Positions 1-5,249 of a stretch of DNA of 6,228 nt are shown here, one piece after another (position 1 is the first letter of the stretch; every line of letters starts with the position of its first letter). Location of the stretch: assembly GCA_004295885.1 (NCBI GenBank), contig SEDG01000211.1:1-6228 (forward strand). The letters are read 5' to 3'. The notes under the pieces are model-generated. The model did not search any database. It had not been told where the DNA came from and worked only from the letters and a program-made list of their open reading frames with translations. The position numbers were made by a program, and so were the translations under genes. The DNA is from Pedobacter sp. (GTDB lineage: Bacteria; Bacteroidota; Bacteroidia; Sphingobacteriales; Sphingobacteriaceae).

Positions 1-10
1 TGATAATCAA

Positions 11-55
11 CTCAAATGTGCGGTGCAGATACGACAAGTTAAGTGGGCATTTGAG
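11..55. repeat. 8-bp inverted repeat downstream of the ArsR-SRPBCC unit
   Basis: The arms CTCAAATG (11-18) and CATTTGAG (48-55) are perfect complements separated by 29 bases. They begin 8 bases past the stop of the last minus-strand gene. The position would suit a 3' structure on that transcript, but the loop is long and no T-run follows, so it is not a convincing intrinsic terminator. Nothing else is recognisable in bases 1-62, and the window edge cuts off the context. Confidence 0.3.
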
Positions 56-62
56 ATTGGGG

Positions 63-560
63 TTACTTCTTAGCTAACGTTTCTAAAACAGAATCTAAGT
101 AGTTCAAGGTCATTGTAAATCCACTTTGAAAACCCATTTCAATCATTTTCTCCATGCGTTCAAGCGAATCATTTTTGATGATGATGCTCACTTTGGTAGT
201 GCCGTTTTCTTCACTGAAATTAAAATCCCAATCTGAGCCAGGTAATTGAGGATTTTCATCCGCATCTGCGAAAGCATTTAGCATTTTAAAATTAGTTTTT
301 GGGCTTATCGAAGTATATTTCTGAATTGCCCAATGTTCATTTCCCTCAGGACTAACCATCGCATAAAACCTTCTTCCACCAACTTCAAAATTCATCACCT
401 TTGTTCTTGAGGCGAATGGTTTTGGAGCCCACCATTGGTCGAGGATTTCTTTTGTGGTAAAAGCATCCCAAACTAAGGAAAGGTCTGCGTCAAATTCTCG
501 GTTTACAAATACCGTTTTTGAAGGTTTATCTACTATAAAATCGAATAGAAAATTTTTCAT
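63..560 (-). CDS. SRPBCC (AHSA1-like) domain protein, second copy of the unit
   Basis: This is a 165-residue protein made of a single START/Bet v1-like SRPBCC fold, the full length for AHSA1-type proteins. Visible family features are the N-terminal strand pair ending in REF, the DQWWAPKPF segment (residues 41-49), GG..FYAMVSP (61-71), and a long C-terminal helix rich in hydrophobic residues (about 137-163). The family forms a hydrophobic pocket that binds small lipophilic ligands; the ligand here is unknown. There is no signal peptide, so it should be cytoplasmic. It lies 30 bp downstream of the VOC gene on the same strand and is the last gene of the ArsR-led unit. It aligns along its whole length with the SRPBCC protein at 1052-1555, with over a third of residues identical by eye. 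The start is the only ATG that gives the conserved FDFIV N-terminus; there is no clear Shine-Dalgarno, as is common in Bacteroidota. Confidence 0.88.
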   Translation of the reverse strand: MKNFLFDFIVDKPSKTVFVNREFDADLSLVWDAFTTKEILDQWWAPKPFASRTKVMNFEVGGRRFYAMVSPEGNEHWAIQKYTSISPKTNFKMLNAFADADENPQLPGSDWDFNFSEENGTTKVSIIIKNDSLERMEKMIEMGFQSGFTMTLNYLDSVLETLAKK

Positions 561-590
561 CTTGCTGTTTTTTATTGGTACAAACTTAGT

Positions 591-1013
591 TTATGCTTCG
601 GTAAAGTCTATCATCCATTCGATGCCATATTGGTCTCTAAACATTGCAAAATAAGAACCCCAAGGACTATCGCCAATTGGCATTTCAATATCTGCGTTAA
701 CAGAAAGGCCGTTATATAATTTATCGGCTTCTTCGCGACTTTCGGCACTGATAGATATTTTAGACCTGTTTTCGTTTTCATTTACTGGCCCCATACTTGT
801 CGGCACATCATTGCCCATTAAAGTATTTGCGCCAATTGGTAAGGCAATGTGTAATATTTTATTTGCATCTTCTTCAGCTACCGGAAAATCGTCACTTGCC
901 ATTTCCTTAAGGCGGACAACTCTGGTGAACTCGCCACCAAATACTGACTTGTAAAAATTGAAAGCTTCTTCGGCATTGCCATTGAAGTTGATGTGTACAT
1001 TAATAAGTGCCAT
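591..1013 (-). CDS. PhnB-like VOC (glyoxalase/bleomycin-resistance fold) protein
   Basis: This is a 140-residue, full-length protein of the PhnB-like branch of the vicinal oxygen chelate superfamily. The signature FNGNAEEAFNFYKSVFGGEF spans residues 10-29, and a second half ends in WGSYF..F.D.YGIEWMI (118-135). Possible metal ligands by position are H7, H55 and E132, but members of this branch often have no proven metal or reaction, so enzymatic function cannot be assigned. It is probably cytoplasmic. It sits between two paralogous SRPBCC genes with gaps of 38 and 30 bp, all on the minus strand, and is most likely co-transcribed with them from the promoter near 1906-1936. No promoter motif was found in the 38-bp upstream gap. 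The name PhnB reflects fold similarity only and does not imply phosphonate metabolism. Confidence 0.88.
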   Translation of the reverse strand: MALINVHINFNGNAEEAFNFYKSVFGGEFTRVVRLKEMASDDFPVAEEDANKILHIALPIGANTLMGNDVPTSMGPVNENENRSKISISAESREEADKLYNGLSVNADIEMPIGDSPWGSYFAMFRDQYGIEWMIDFTEA

Positions 1014-1051
1014 AATTATAGGTTTTTAGGTTTTAAATTATATTTTTTTCT

Positions 1052-1555
1052 CTATTTTTTTAGATTTAACAATAGTTCATCAAGGTTTGCAAGTGCTGCA
1101 GACATGCCTTCTTTGAAGCCATTGGTTACCATGTATTCCAAAACTTCTAGACTTCCATACGCCGCAGTAACGGTTACGAATGTATTCCCATCTATTTCAT
1201 TAAAAATATTGGTGCATTGTGTTCTAGGGAAATTCGGATTAATAGTTCCGTTTTCGTCACTAAATCCCCTCAGTTCGATAATGCTTTTTCGAGGTATAAT
1301 TTGCTGGTAATCGTATCTGCTCCAATGTTTTTCGCCGTGCGGACTAACCATTGCGTAATGCCAAAATCCACCTTCTTTAAACTCCATTGTTTTAGTTTCG
1401 GCTCGCCAAGGTTTTGGCGCTATCCATTGCTCAAGAAATTGAGCGCTCGTCCACGCTTTCCAAACCAAATTAACGTCGGCAGCAAACTCACGTTTAACCA
1501 CAATGGTTTTTTCTTCTTTGTTTACAATAAAATCGAACAATAAATTACTTTCCAT
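1052..1555 (-). CDS. SRPBCC (AHSA1-like) domain protein, first copy of the unit
   Basis: This is a 167-residue single-domain SRPBCC protein. It shares with the copy at 63-560 the N-terminal LFDFIV, the REFxADxxLVW segment (residues 23-32), EQW.APKPW (42-50), GGFWHYAMVSP (62-72) and the final LDELLLNLKK helix. Its ATG lies inside the end of the upstream ArsR-type gene (11-bp overlap, 1545-1555), so translation is probably coupled to the regulator. ArsR-family repressors placed directly before AHSA1 proteins are a recurrent arrangement. In it the SRPBCC protein is usually assumed to be the regulated product and perhaps a ligand binder, but that role is inferred. There is no signal peptide or membrane segment. 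Confidence 0.89.
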   Translation of the reverse strand: MESNLLFDFIVNKEEKTIVVKREFAADVNLVWKAWTSAQFLEQWIAPKPWRAETKTMEFKEGGFWHYAMVSPHGEKHWSRYDYQQIIPRKSIIELRGFSDENGTINPNFPRTQCTNIFNEIDGNTFVTVTAAYGSLEVLEYMVTNGFKEGMSAALANLDELLLNLKK

Positions 1556-1871
1556 TTTTTTCAGTCTTAAGTTTCAGTAATAATTCATCCAGTTGATTGA
1601 ATCTAGTTTCCCAAATCTTTCTAAACTGTTCTAACCATTTATCTATGTCTTTCATTCTTTCTATTTCCAGTTGGTAATAAATTTCCCTTCCTTTTTGTTC
1701 TTGTTTAACCAACTCACATTCGGTTAATATTTTTAAGTGTTTAGAAACAGCTTGTCGGGTGGTATCAAAATGCGCTGCCAAGGCATTTGGTGTCATCGCT
1801 TGCAAGGCGATAAGTGTAATGATTGCCCGTCTGGTTGGGTCGGCTATGGCTTGAAAAACATCTCTTCTCAT
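1545..1871 (-). CDS. ArsR/SmtB-type winged-helix transcriptional repressor
   Basis: This is a 108-residue protein starting MRRDVFQAIADPTRRAI, the usual opening of SdpR-like ArsR regulators. The helix-turn-helix runs about residues 27-50, with the recognition helix in DTTRQAVSKHLKIL, and the wing follows (QEQKGREIYYQL, 57-68). The C-terminal helix (about 78-102) probably serves dimerisation. The metal-sensing ELCVCDL motif of arsenic and zinc sensors is absent and C52 is the only cysteine, so metal sensing is unlikely. The frame stays open to a GTG at 1934, but that lies inside the promoter (-33 element at 1934-1936, -7 box at 1906-1913), so ATG 1871 is taken as the start. It overlaps the next gene by 11 bp. 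The palindrome 1889-1934 over its own promoter suggests autorepression, relieved by an unknown signal. Confidence 0.9.
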   Translation of the reverse strand: MRRDVFQAIADPTRRAIITLIALQAMTPNALAAHFDTTRQAVSKHLKILTECELVKQEQKGREIYYQLEIERMKDIDKWLEQFRKIWETRFNQLDELLLKLKTEKNGK

Positions 1872-1888
1872 TTGGGATAATTCGATAA

Positions 1889-1934
1889 GTGAAACTAATT
1901 GGTTGCAAATATATATGCAACTATTCGGTTTCAC
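1889..1934. promoter_or_regulatory. concentric palindrome, likely operator of the ArsR-type repressor
   Basis: Inner arms GTTGCA (1902-1907) and TGCAAC (1916-1921) flank AATATATA. Outer arms GTGAAAC (1889-1895) and GTTTCAC (1928-1934) share exactly the same centre, 1911.5. Counting all positions, 18 of 23 base pairs are symmetric over 46 bp. The dyad covers the -7 box, the spacer and the edge of the -33 element of the promoter for the ArsR-led unit. A repressor dimer on the inner arms, or two dimers side by side, would block RNA polymerase. Binding by this particular regulator is inferred from position and symmetry. Confidence 0.7.
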
Positions 1935-1936
1935 AA
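1906..1936 (-). promoter_or_regulatory. Bacteroidota-type promoter of the ArsR-SRPBCC-VOC-SRPBCC unit
   Basis: Read on the minus strand, TTG (1934-1936) is followed by 20 bases and then TATATTTG (1913-1906), a full match to the primary-sigma consensus TTG-N19-21-TAnnTTTG. Transcription should begin near 1899-1901, giving a leader of roughly 30 bases before ATG 1871. This placement is the main argument against the longer GTG-started form of the regulator. Confidence 0.7.
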
Positions 1937-2017
1937 GTTTTTTGGCAATTATTTTTACTGTGTAGTAGGTTTTGTCAGCAAAATTTGCTTTTCAATATAC
2001 AGCAGGGATGATTTAGG

Positions 2018-2521
2018 CTACTGCCAAACGTGGGCTAAATAAACAATGAGGTAACAGAAAAGGCAAACTAGACTATCAAAATTGAAGGTTTTAAATAAGT
2101 TTTGTCTTAAGTTTTTGCTCGAGATAAGATAATTTGCAACGGCCCAGAACAAAACAGATACGCCAATATCTGCAAAATCAAACCTTCCATTTGTTAGATG
2201 AAAAAGTTGGAAAATCTCTAAACCAATTGAAAATAGGAGTGGTGCAAAAATAAGATTTATCGTCCTTTTCCCAATGCTAACAAACTTAAATTTTGAAGCT
2301 AGTGTAATTGAGAAAACCCATAAACCTTCTGGTAAAGAAAAAATGATAAATTGATGCAAAGGTAAACCATGGGTGATGCTTTTTTTTAAAGCAAAAAACT
2401 GGTGCTGTGAAATAATGGAGATGAATAGCTTGGTAACTACTGTTTTTTCTGTTCGATAAAACAAGTAGATAAACAAGCTGAAAAGCAAAGATAAAATGAT
2501 GAGGTAGTGATTTCTTTTCAA
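2018..2521 (-). CDS. VanZ-like integral membrane protein (TTG start)
   Basis: This is a 167-residue hydrophobic protein with about five membrane segments, near residues 6-22, 57-74, 87-107, 116-134 and 149-166. The stretch from E102 to D118 (ExxQ, then GRFDxxD with G112, R113, D115 and D118) matches the conserved core of VanZ-like proteins, a family linked in some members to teicoplanin resistance but mostly of unknown function. No ATG exists anywhere in the frame: an in-frame TAA lies 8 codons upstream, so TTG 2521 is the best start. It overlaps the TGA of the methyltransferase gene as TTGA and is preceded by a purine-rich AGAAGG. Translation is therefore probably coupled to the methyltransferase. 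The family match is moderate; a generic membrane protein remains possible. Confidence 0.75.
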   Translation of the reverse strand: MKRNHYLIILSLLFSLFIYLFYRTEKTVVTKLFISIISQHQFFALKKSITHGLPLHQFIIFSLPEGLWVFSITLASKFKFVSIGKRTINLIFAPLLFSIGLEIFQLFHLTNGRFDFADIGVSVLFWAVANYLISSKNLRQNLFKTFNFDSLVCLFCYLIVYLAHVWQ

Positions 2522-3108
2522 GCCTTCTTGTAAATTAAAAGTTTAAAATAAGAGAACTGACCAAAATTGATTTCGAATAAAAGCCTAAACTTTTTGATGG
2601 TAGTTAAGCTATCGATATGAAATACAGATTTAAAATGAAACGCTTTAGAAAATACTTGAAAAACCTTGTCGATATGCCTTAACCAATTATTAGGCGTAAA
2701 ATGATTGAGGATAAATAGTTGCCCATCTGGCTTTAAAACTCGATAAGTTTCTTCCAATACTTTTTCAGGAAAATCTACCACGGCGATAACGTGCGAGAGA
2801 ATAACATAATCAAATGTTTGGTCTGGAAACAACAATTTTTCTCCATTCATTTGCAACAACTGAATATTTTCCGTTTTGTGCTTCTTTGCAACTTCTAGCA
2901 TGCTTACAGAAGTATCAATGCCAGTAACCTGATGCGTTTTGTAAAGCTTCAAATGGCTGCCATTGCCAACGCCAATTTCTAATAATTGCCCATAGGGAAG
3001 TTTGTTAATTTCTTGAAACAACTTGTGCTTTTGTGGTTTCAAGAATAAATCTACCACTGGATAAAAAAATGAAAAATGGTTATAGAAATTGTCGGTTTGT
3101 CTGCTCAT
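2518..3108 (-). CDS. class I SAM-dependent methyltransferase (PmtA/UbiE-like)
   Basis: This is a 196-residue methyltransferase with one Rossmann-type domain. Motif I is LLEIGVGNGS (residues 42-51). The acidic ribose-binding residue is D65 in VTGIDTS. The later motifs read FPDQTFDYVILSHVIAVV (94-111) and RVLKPDGQLFILNHF (123-137). The VGxGxxLxLY and NHF patterns recall bacterial phosphatidylethanolamine N-methyltransferases of the PmtA/UbiE type, so a lipid or other hydrophobic substrate is plausible but unproven. The N-terminal NFYNHFSFFYPVVD resembles the usual cap helix of this group. Its stop overlaps the TTG start of the VanZ-like membrane protein, suggesting a joint envelope function. 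The gene faces away from the DoxX-like gene across a 105-bp gap; no clear promoter was found on its side. Confidence 0.88.
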   Translation of the reverse strand: MSRQTDNFYNHFSFFYPVVDLFLKPQKHKLFQEINKLPYGQLLEIGVGNGSHLKLYKTHQVTGIDTSVSMLEVAKKHKTENIQLLQMNGEKLLFPDQTFDYVILSHVIAVVDFPEKVLEETYRVLKPDGQLFILNHFTPNNWLRHIDKVFQVFSKAFHFKSVFHIDSLTTIKKFRLLFEINFGQFSYFKLLIYKKA

Positions 3109-3151
3109 TTTCTAAACAATGCTATGAAATAAATAAACATCAAAATGTTTT

Positions 3152-3183
3152 TTTGCTAAAGTAATAAATTTATATTTACTTTG
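3152..3183 (+). promoter_or_regulatory. Bacteroidota-type promoter of the DoxX-like/lipoprotein pair
   Basis: TTTG (3152-3155) is separated by 20 bases from TTACTTTG (3176-3183), which matches the -7 consensus TAnnTTTG except at its second base. The predicted transcription start is near 3188, about 25 bases before ATG 3214. The TTG at 3181 lies within this -7 box and so is not used as a start codon. Confidence 0.6.
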
Positions 3184-3195
3184 AATAACAAAGTA
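3177..3195. promoter_or_regulatory. operator-like palindrome over the DoxX-like gene promoter
   Basis: TACTTTG (3177-3183) and CAAAGTA (3189-3195) are perfect 7-bp inverted arms around AATAA. The left arm is the -7 box itself and the right arm covers the expected start of transcription. This is the placement of a repressor operator. No regulator for it is obvious in the window; the ArsR-type palindrome has a different sequence (GTTGCA arms), so another regulator is implied. Confidence 0.5.
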
Positions 3196-3213
3196 CTTTA
3201 TAATTTTAACATA

Positions 3214-3675
3214 ATGAGTTTAGCTGCCACACTAGATAGAATCCACGCAAAGGCAAAAGCAAAGAAGGGTTTAAGATATTTTGCAATTTTTAACCGCGTT
3301 GCCTTGGCTGCAGGGTTTTTGCCCTCTGGTTTTGTGAAAATTATGGGCGAGCGATTTACAGATTTGTCTAATAATCACCCCATGGGACATTATTTAGAGG
3401 CCTTGTCTAGAACAGGCTATTATTATCCCTTTATAGGAGTTTTACAAGTGTTGGCGGCACTCTTGTTGCTTATTCCACGAACTGCCACTTTGGGCGCAGT
3501 GATTTATTTCCCAATCATTTTAAACATTTGCATCCTTTCTCTGGCCGTGCGATTTGAAGGTTCGTGGGTTTCGGCGCCCTTAATGGTATTGGCTAATTTG
3601 TATTTGCTCTGCTGGGATTACGATAAGTTAAGGTATATTTTTCCTTGGAATAAAATGCCAGTTCCATCAAACTAA
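3214..3675 (+). CDS. DoxX-like integral membrane protein
   Basis: This is a 153-residue protein with four membrane segments, at about residues 23-41, 70-88, 91-112 and 117-134, the DoxX-like topology. The first helix is followed by GFVKIMGERF (39-48), and the loop NNHPMGHYLEALSRTGYYY precedes helix two, as in DoxX-like proteins of Bacteroidota. The N-terminus before helix one is basic and alanine-rich, with no cleavable signal. Function in this family is poorly known; some relatives are linked to redox or quinone-related processes. The frame extends upstream to TTG 3181, but that codon lies in the -7 promoter box, so ATG 3214 is chosen. The lipoprotein gene follows after 10 bp and is presumably co-transcribed. 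Confidence 0.82.
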   Translation: MSLAATLDRIHAKAKAKKGLRYFAIFNRVALAAGFLPSGFVKIMGERFTDLSNNHPMGHYLEALSRTGYYYPFIGVLQVLAALLLLIPRTATLGAVIYFPIILNICILSLAVRFEGSWVSAPLMVLANLYLLCWDYDKLRYIFPWNKMPVPSN

Positions 3676-3685
3676 TCTGTATGAT

Positions 3686-3916
3686 ATGAAAATAATAAGA
3701 ATGCTTTTAATGTTATTGCTACTATTTTTAATGGCTTGCGAAATTATGCCTCGTAATACTTTAAAGGATTGTGAACAGCAGTGCAAGGATAATCCCAAAT
3801 CAAAGGCTTGCTTGGTCTTCTGCGACTGCATCCATCAAAAAGGGCACACGTTGGATAGTTGCTTGGCGGAGTATGATAAGGCACCGGCAGATAGTTTGCA
3901 ACATAAAATTAGATAG
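3686..3916 (+). CDS. small cysteine-rich lipoprotein with a twin CX3C motif
   Basis: This is a 76-residue protein that I do not recognise as a named family. Residues 1-17 form a lipoprotein signal peptide (MKIIR, then a leucine-rich core) ending in the lipobox LMAC with lipidated C18. The mature part has six further cysteines: C29, C33, C42, C46, C48 and C59. C29-x3-C33 and C42-x3-C46 form a twin CX3C pattern typical of disulfide-linked helical hairpins, although CxC at 46-48 adds a possible metal site. It is expected to be anchored in the periplasm or outer membrane. It lies 10 bp after the DoxX-like gene. Its last 8 bases overlap the end of the opposing YdeI-like gene (3909-3916). The clear signal peptide and ordered cysteines argue that it is a true gene; function is unknown. 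Confidence 0.72.
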   Translation: MKIIRMLLMLLLLFLMACEIMPRNTLKDCEQQCKDNPKSKACLVFCDCIHQKGHTLDSCLAEYDKAPADSLQHKIR

Positions 3917-4283
3917 TTTCCCATTTTCCCAGTTCCTTGGCCGCATCAATAGCTGCCTGGCCCTGCGGGGTCATTAAACCCTGGGCTATCATTCTTTCTG
4001 CTCTCTCGATATTGGGTTTACTCCAGTTACTTTTTTTAACATTTCTGGGGCTAAAAGTGAGGTAATAACTTTCGTGGTCTCGACTTTTACACAGGCTGTC
4101 AATCCAACCAAAACATAGCGCTTCTTCTGTTCCGTCGTTAAGATTTACACTTTCTACCTTGCTTTTTTTATGGTAAAGTATGAGCCAGACCGATTTTTCA
4201 GTTTGGCTATTTTCTTGCAACCATTTTCGCCATTCTTTCCTAGTTCTAGCATACACAGCTTGCTTGCCATCTTTCATTTCCAT
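3909..4283 (-). CDS. YdeI/OmpD-associated family protein, C-terminally short
   Basis: This is a 124-residue protein. It shows the N-terminal signature of the YdeI family: YARTRKEWRKWLQEN (residues 11-25), EEALCFGWIDS (53-63), FSPR..KSNWSKPN (77-91) and MIAQGLMTPQGQAAID (98-113). Family members known to me are about 190 residues and continue after the tryptophan at the end (GKWETI here) into a C-terminal OmdA region. That region is absent: the frame stops at 3909, and translation past the stop gives no family-like sequence. The biochemical role of the family is unclear (YdeI is tied to envelope stress and antimicrobial peptide survival in enterobacteria). The gene converges with and overlaps the lipoprotein gene by 8 bp. 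It may be a naturally short form or a remnant. Start ATG 4283 is chosen; M3 at 4277 is an alternative. Confidence 0.75.
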   Translation of the reverse strand: MEMKDGKQAVYARTRKEWRKWLQENSQTEKSVWLILYHKKSKVESVNLNDGTEEALCFGWIDSLCKSRDHESYYLTFSPRNVKKSNWSKPNIERAERMIAQGLMTPQGQAAIDAAKELGKWETI

Positions 4284-4293
4284 AAGCCTTACA

Positions 4294-4344
4294 TTTTAAG
4301 AATACATGGTTATGCAATTTAATATTTTAAACCGATTCTTAAAA
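4294..4344. repeat. 10-bp perfect inverted repeat in the gap between SRPBCC and YdeI-like genes
   Basis: TTTTAAGAAT (4294-4303) and ATTCTTAAAA (4335-4344) are perfect inverted copies with a 31-bp spacer. Inside, GGTT (4308-4311) and AACC (4330-4333) can extend the pairing past a small asymmetric bulge. The loop is too long and AT-rich for a standard terminator, so it may be a regulatory dyad or an RNA structure ahead of the YdeI-like gene. No TAnnTTTG promoter box was found in this 92-bp gap. Confidence 0.4.
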
Positions 4345-4375
4345 GTGCCTATGTTTAGTGGCAATTGAGGCTAGT

Positions 4376-4819
4376 TTATCCAAAAATAGCTACGCCTTTA
4401 CCGGTTGTTATAAAACTAAACAAGCTTTCTTGAATAAGCTGGCTCCAGGCCCATGAGCAATTTCCGTAACATTCAAATGTTGGCACCAAGCCGATGTGTG
4501 TAAACCGAATTTCGGTTTTATCGCCAACCTTAGAGATTTCAAAAACTATTGTGGTGCCTGTCCACTCACCTTTATCTTTAAAAGAACTTAATTCGCTATC
4601 AGTCACTTGCCAAACTACTTTTTCGTTAGGGATAGATTCTATGATGCGTTGTTTCGAATAGTGTACATCCTTCATCCTGTAAGAAAACTCTTCGTTTAGC
4701 TTTTCGGTATTTCCTTCAATTTCGCCCTGCCACCAACCGCGTACATTGTTAATGGCAGTAAAAGCTTCAGCAGGTGTTTGATCAACCAAAATAGTTGATG
4801 TAAAATTTAATGCTGTCAT
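4376..4819 (-). CDS. SRPBCC domain protein, third copy, different subfamily
   Basis: This is a 147-residue single-domain SRPBCC protein. It begins with a strand (FTSTILVDQTPAEAFTAI, residues 6-23), then the loop NNVRGWWQGEIEG (24-36). It ends with the family-like HIGLVP (108-113), a CYGNCSWAW turn carrying C117 and C121, and the C-terminal helix up to TTGKG. It lacks the APKP and YAMVSP segments of the two copies near the window start, so it is not a recent duplicate of those. The pocket suggests binding of a small hydrophobic ligand; no reaction can be named. It starts 6 bp after the end of the DinB remnant on the same strand and probably shared its transcript. It is expected to be cytoplasmic, with length normal for the family. 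Confidence 0.86.
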   Translation of the reverse strand: MTALNFTSTILVDQTPAEAFTAINNVRGWWQGEIEGNTEKLNEEFSYRMKDVHYSKQRIIESIPNEKVVWQVTDSELSSFKDKGEWTGTTIVFEISKVGDKTEIRFTHIGLVPTFECYGNCSWAWSQLIQESLFSFITTGKGVAIFG

Positions 4820-4825
4820 CTCTGT

Positions 4826-5174
4826 TTATTTTAGTAATCTTAACTGGCCTAAGTGGTATTGTAAGTGAGATGTTCTTGTAATGATGATATTTAACTTATT
4901 GCGATGAGGTTCATTTGCAAAATCTTCTGCAGTAACGGCAGTATGTTTTTCGAACCAATCTTCAACGGCTAATGCGTTAAACTTCCAGTAATCGCAACAT
5001 GTCATCATGTACCGCAACCAAATGACCCAACAAATAAATTCCTCTATTTTTACCTAGTGCAATCTCTTGTAGTAAAGTTTCATCAGATAAACTCCCAAGA
5101 AGCTCATCGCAGTTTTTAATAGAGGCATCCCATCTATCTAATATCATTTTCACAACTAAGTCTGTATTTTCCAT
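4826..5174 (-). pseudogene. DinB-family protein gene broken by internal deletion and frameshift
   Basis: The first part (5174 down to the stop at 4977) encodes the DinB N-terminus, with KNRGIYLLGHLVAVHDDML (residues 42-60) including likely metal ligand H51. The second part, read one base further on in another frame and ending at 4826, carries NALAVEDWFEKHTAV, then EPHRNKLNIIITRTSHLQYHLGQL with the remaining His ligands. Both halves belong to one DinB-fold protein of roughly 160-170 residues. Here only about 120 residues remain, with some 45 missing between LLE and the FNAL segment, and the two parts are out of frame at about 4976-4988. DinB relatives are four-helix metal-binding proteins, often thiol transferases or of unknown role. 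A start at ATG 5017 for the second half would begin with out-of-frame residues. A sequencing or assembly error cannot be excluded. Confidence 0.82.
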
Positions 5175-5193
5175 ATTTCTAATTTTTATATTC

Positions 5194-5201
5194 CAAAATT
5201 A
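5194..5201 (-). promoter_or_regulatory. -7 box upstream of the DinB remnant
   Basis: TAATTTTG on the minus strand matches the Bacteroidota TAnnTTTG box, 19 bases before the DinB start codon. No TTG is seen 17-23 bases further upstream, so the promoter is incomplete or weak. It shares the divergent 119-bp gap (5175-5293) with the AraC-type gene. Confidence 0.35.
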
Positions 5202-5249
5202 AAGTCTAATTCTTACTTATATGCTGTGTAAAATAGACATTGTAGTGGG

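Noticed and set aside
581..588. TAAGTTTG on the minus strand as a separate promoter for the last SRPBCC gene
   Set aside because: The box matches, but no TTG lies 17-23 bases upstream and the position overlaps the end of the VOC gene; chance is likely in AT-rich DNA.
993..1543. Two plus-strand frames antisense to the SRPBCC gene at 1052-1555
   Set aside because: They give no recognisable protein and lie opposite a well-conserved SRPBCC gene.
1545..1934. Longer 129-residue form of the ArsR-type regulator starting at GTG 1934
   Set aside because: The extra 21 codons read through the -7 box and palindrome, do not look like the family, and MRRDVFQAIADPTRRAI at ATG 1871 is the typical N-terminus.
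1977..1989. AGCAAA-A-TTTGCT palindrome as terminator of the VanZ-like gene
   Set aside because: The stem is only about 5 bp with a 3-base loop, and on the minus strand it is followed by GACAAAACC, not a T-run.
3109..3200. Promoter for the methyltransferase in the divergent gap
   Set aside because: No TAnnTTTG with a suitably spaced TTG is present on the minus strand; the best candidates match only half of the box.
3181..3213. TTG 3181 as start of the DoxX-like protein
   Set aside because: It lies within the -7 promoter box, upstream of the expected transcription start; ATG 3214 is in frame and fits the family.
3771..3977. Plus-strand frame overlapping the lipoprotein and YdeI-like genes
   Set aside because: It is a shadow of both genes: no family features, while the overlapping frames have a signal peptide and YdeI motifs.
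4826..5017. Independent 63-residue gene starting at ATG 5017
   Set aside because: Its first dozen residues are the DinB N-terminal region read in the wrong frame; the rest is the DinB C-terminus, so it is part of the pseudogene.
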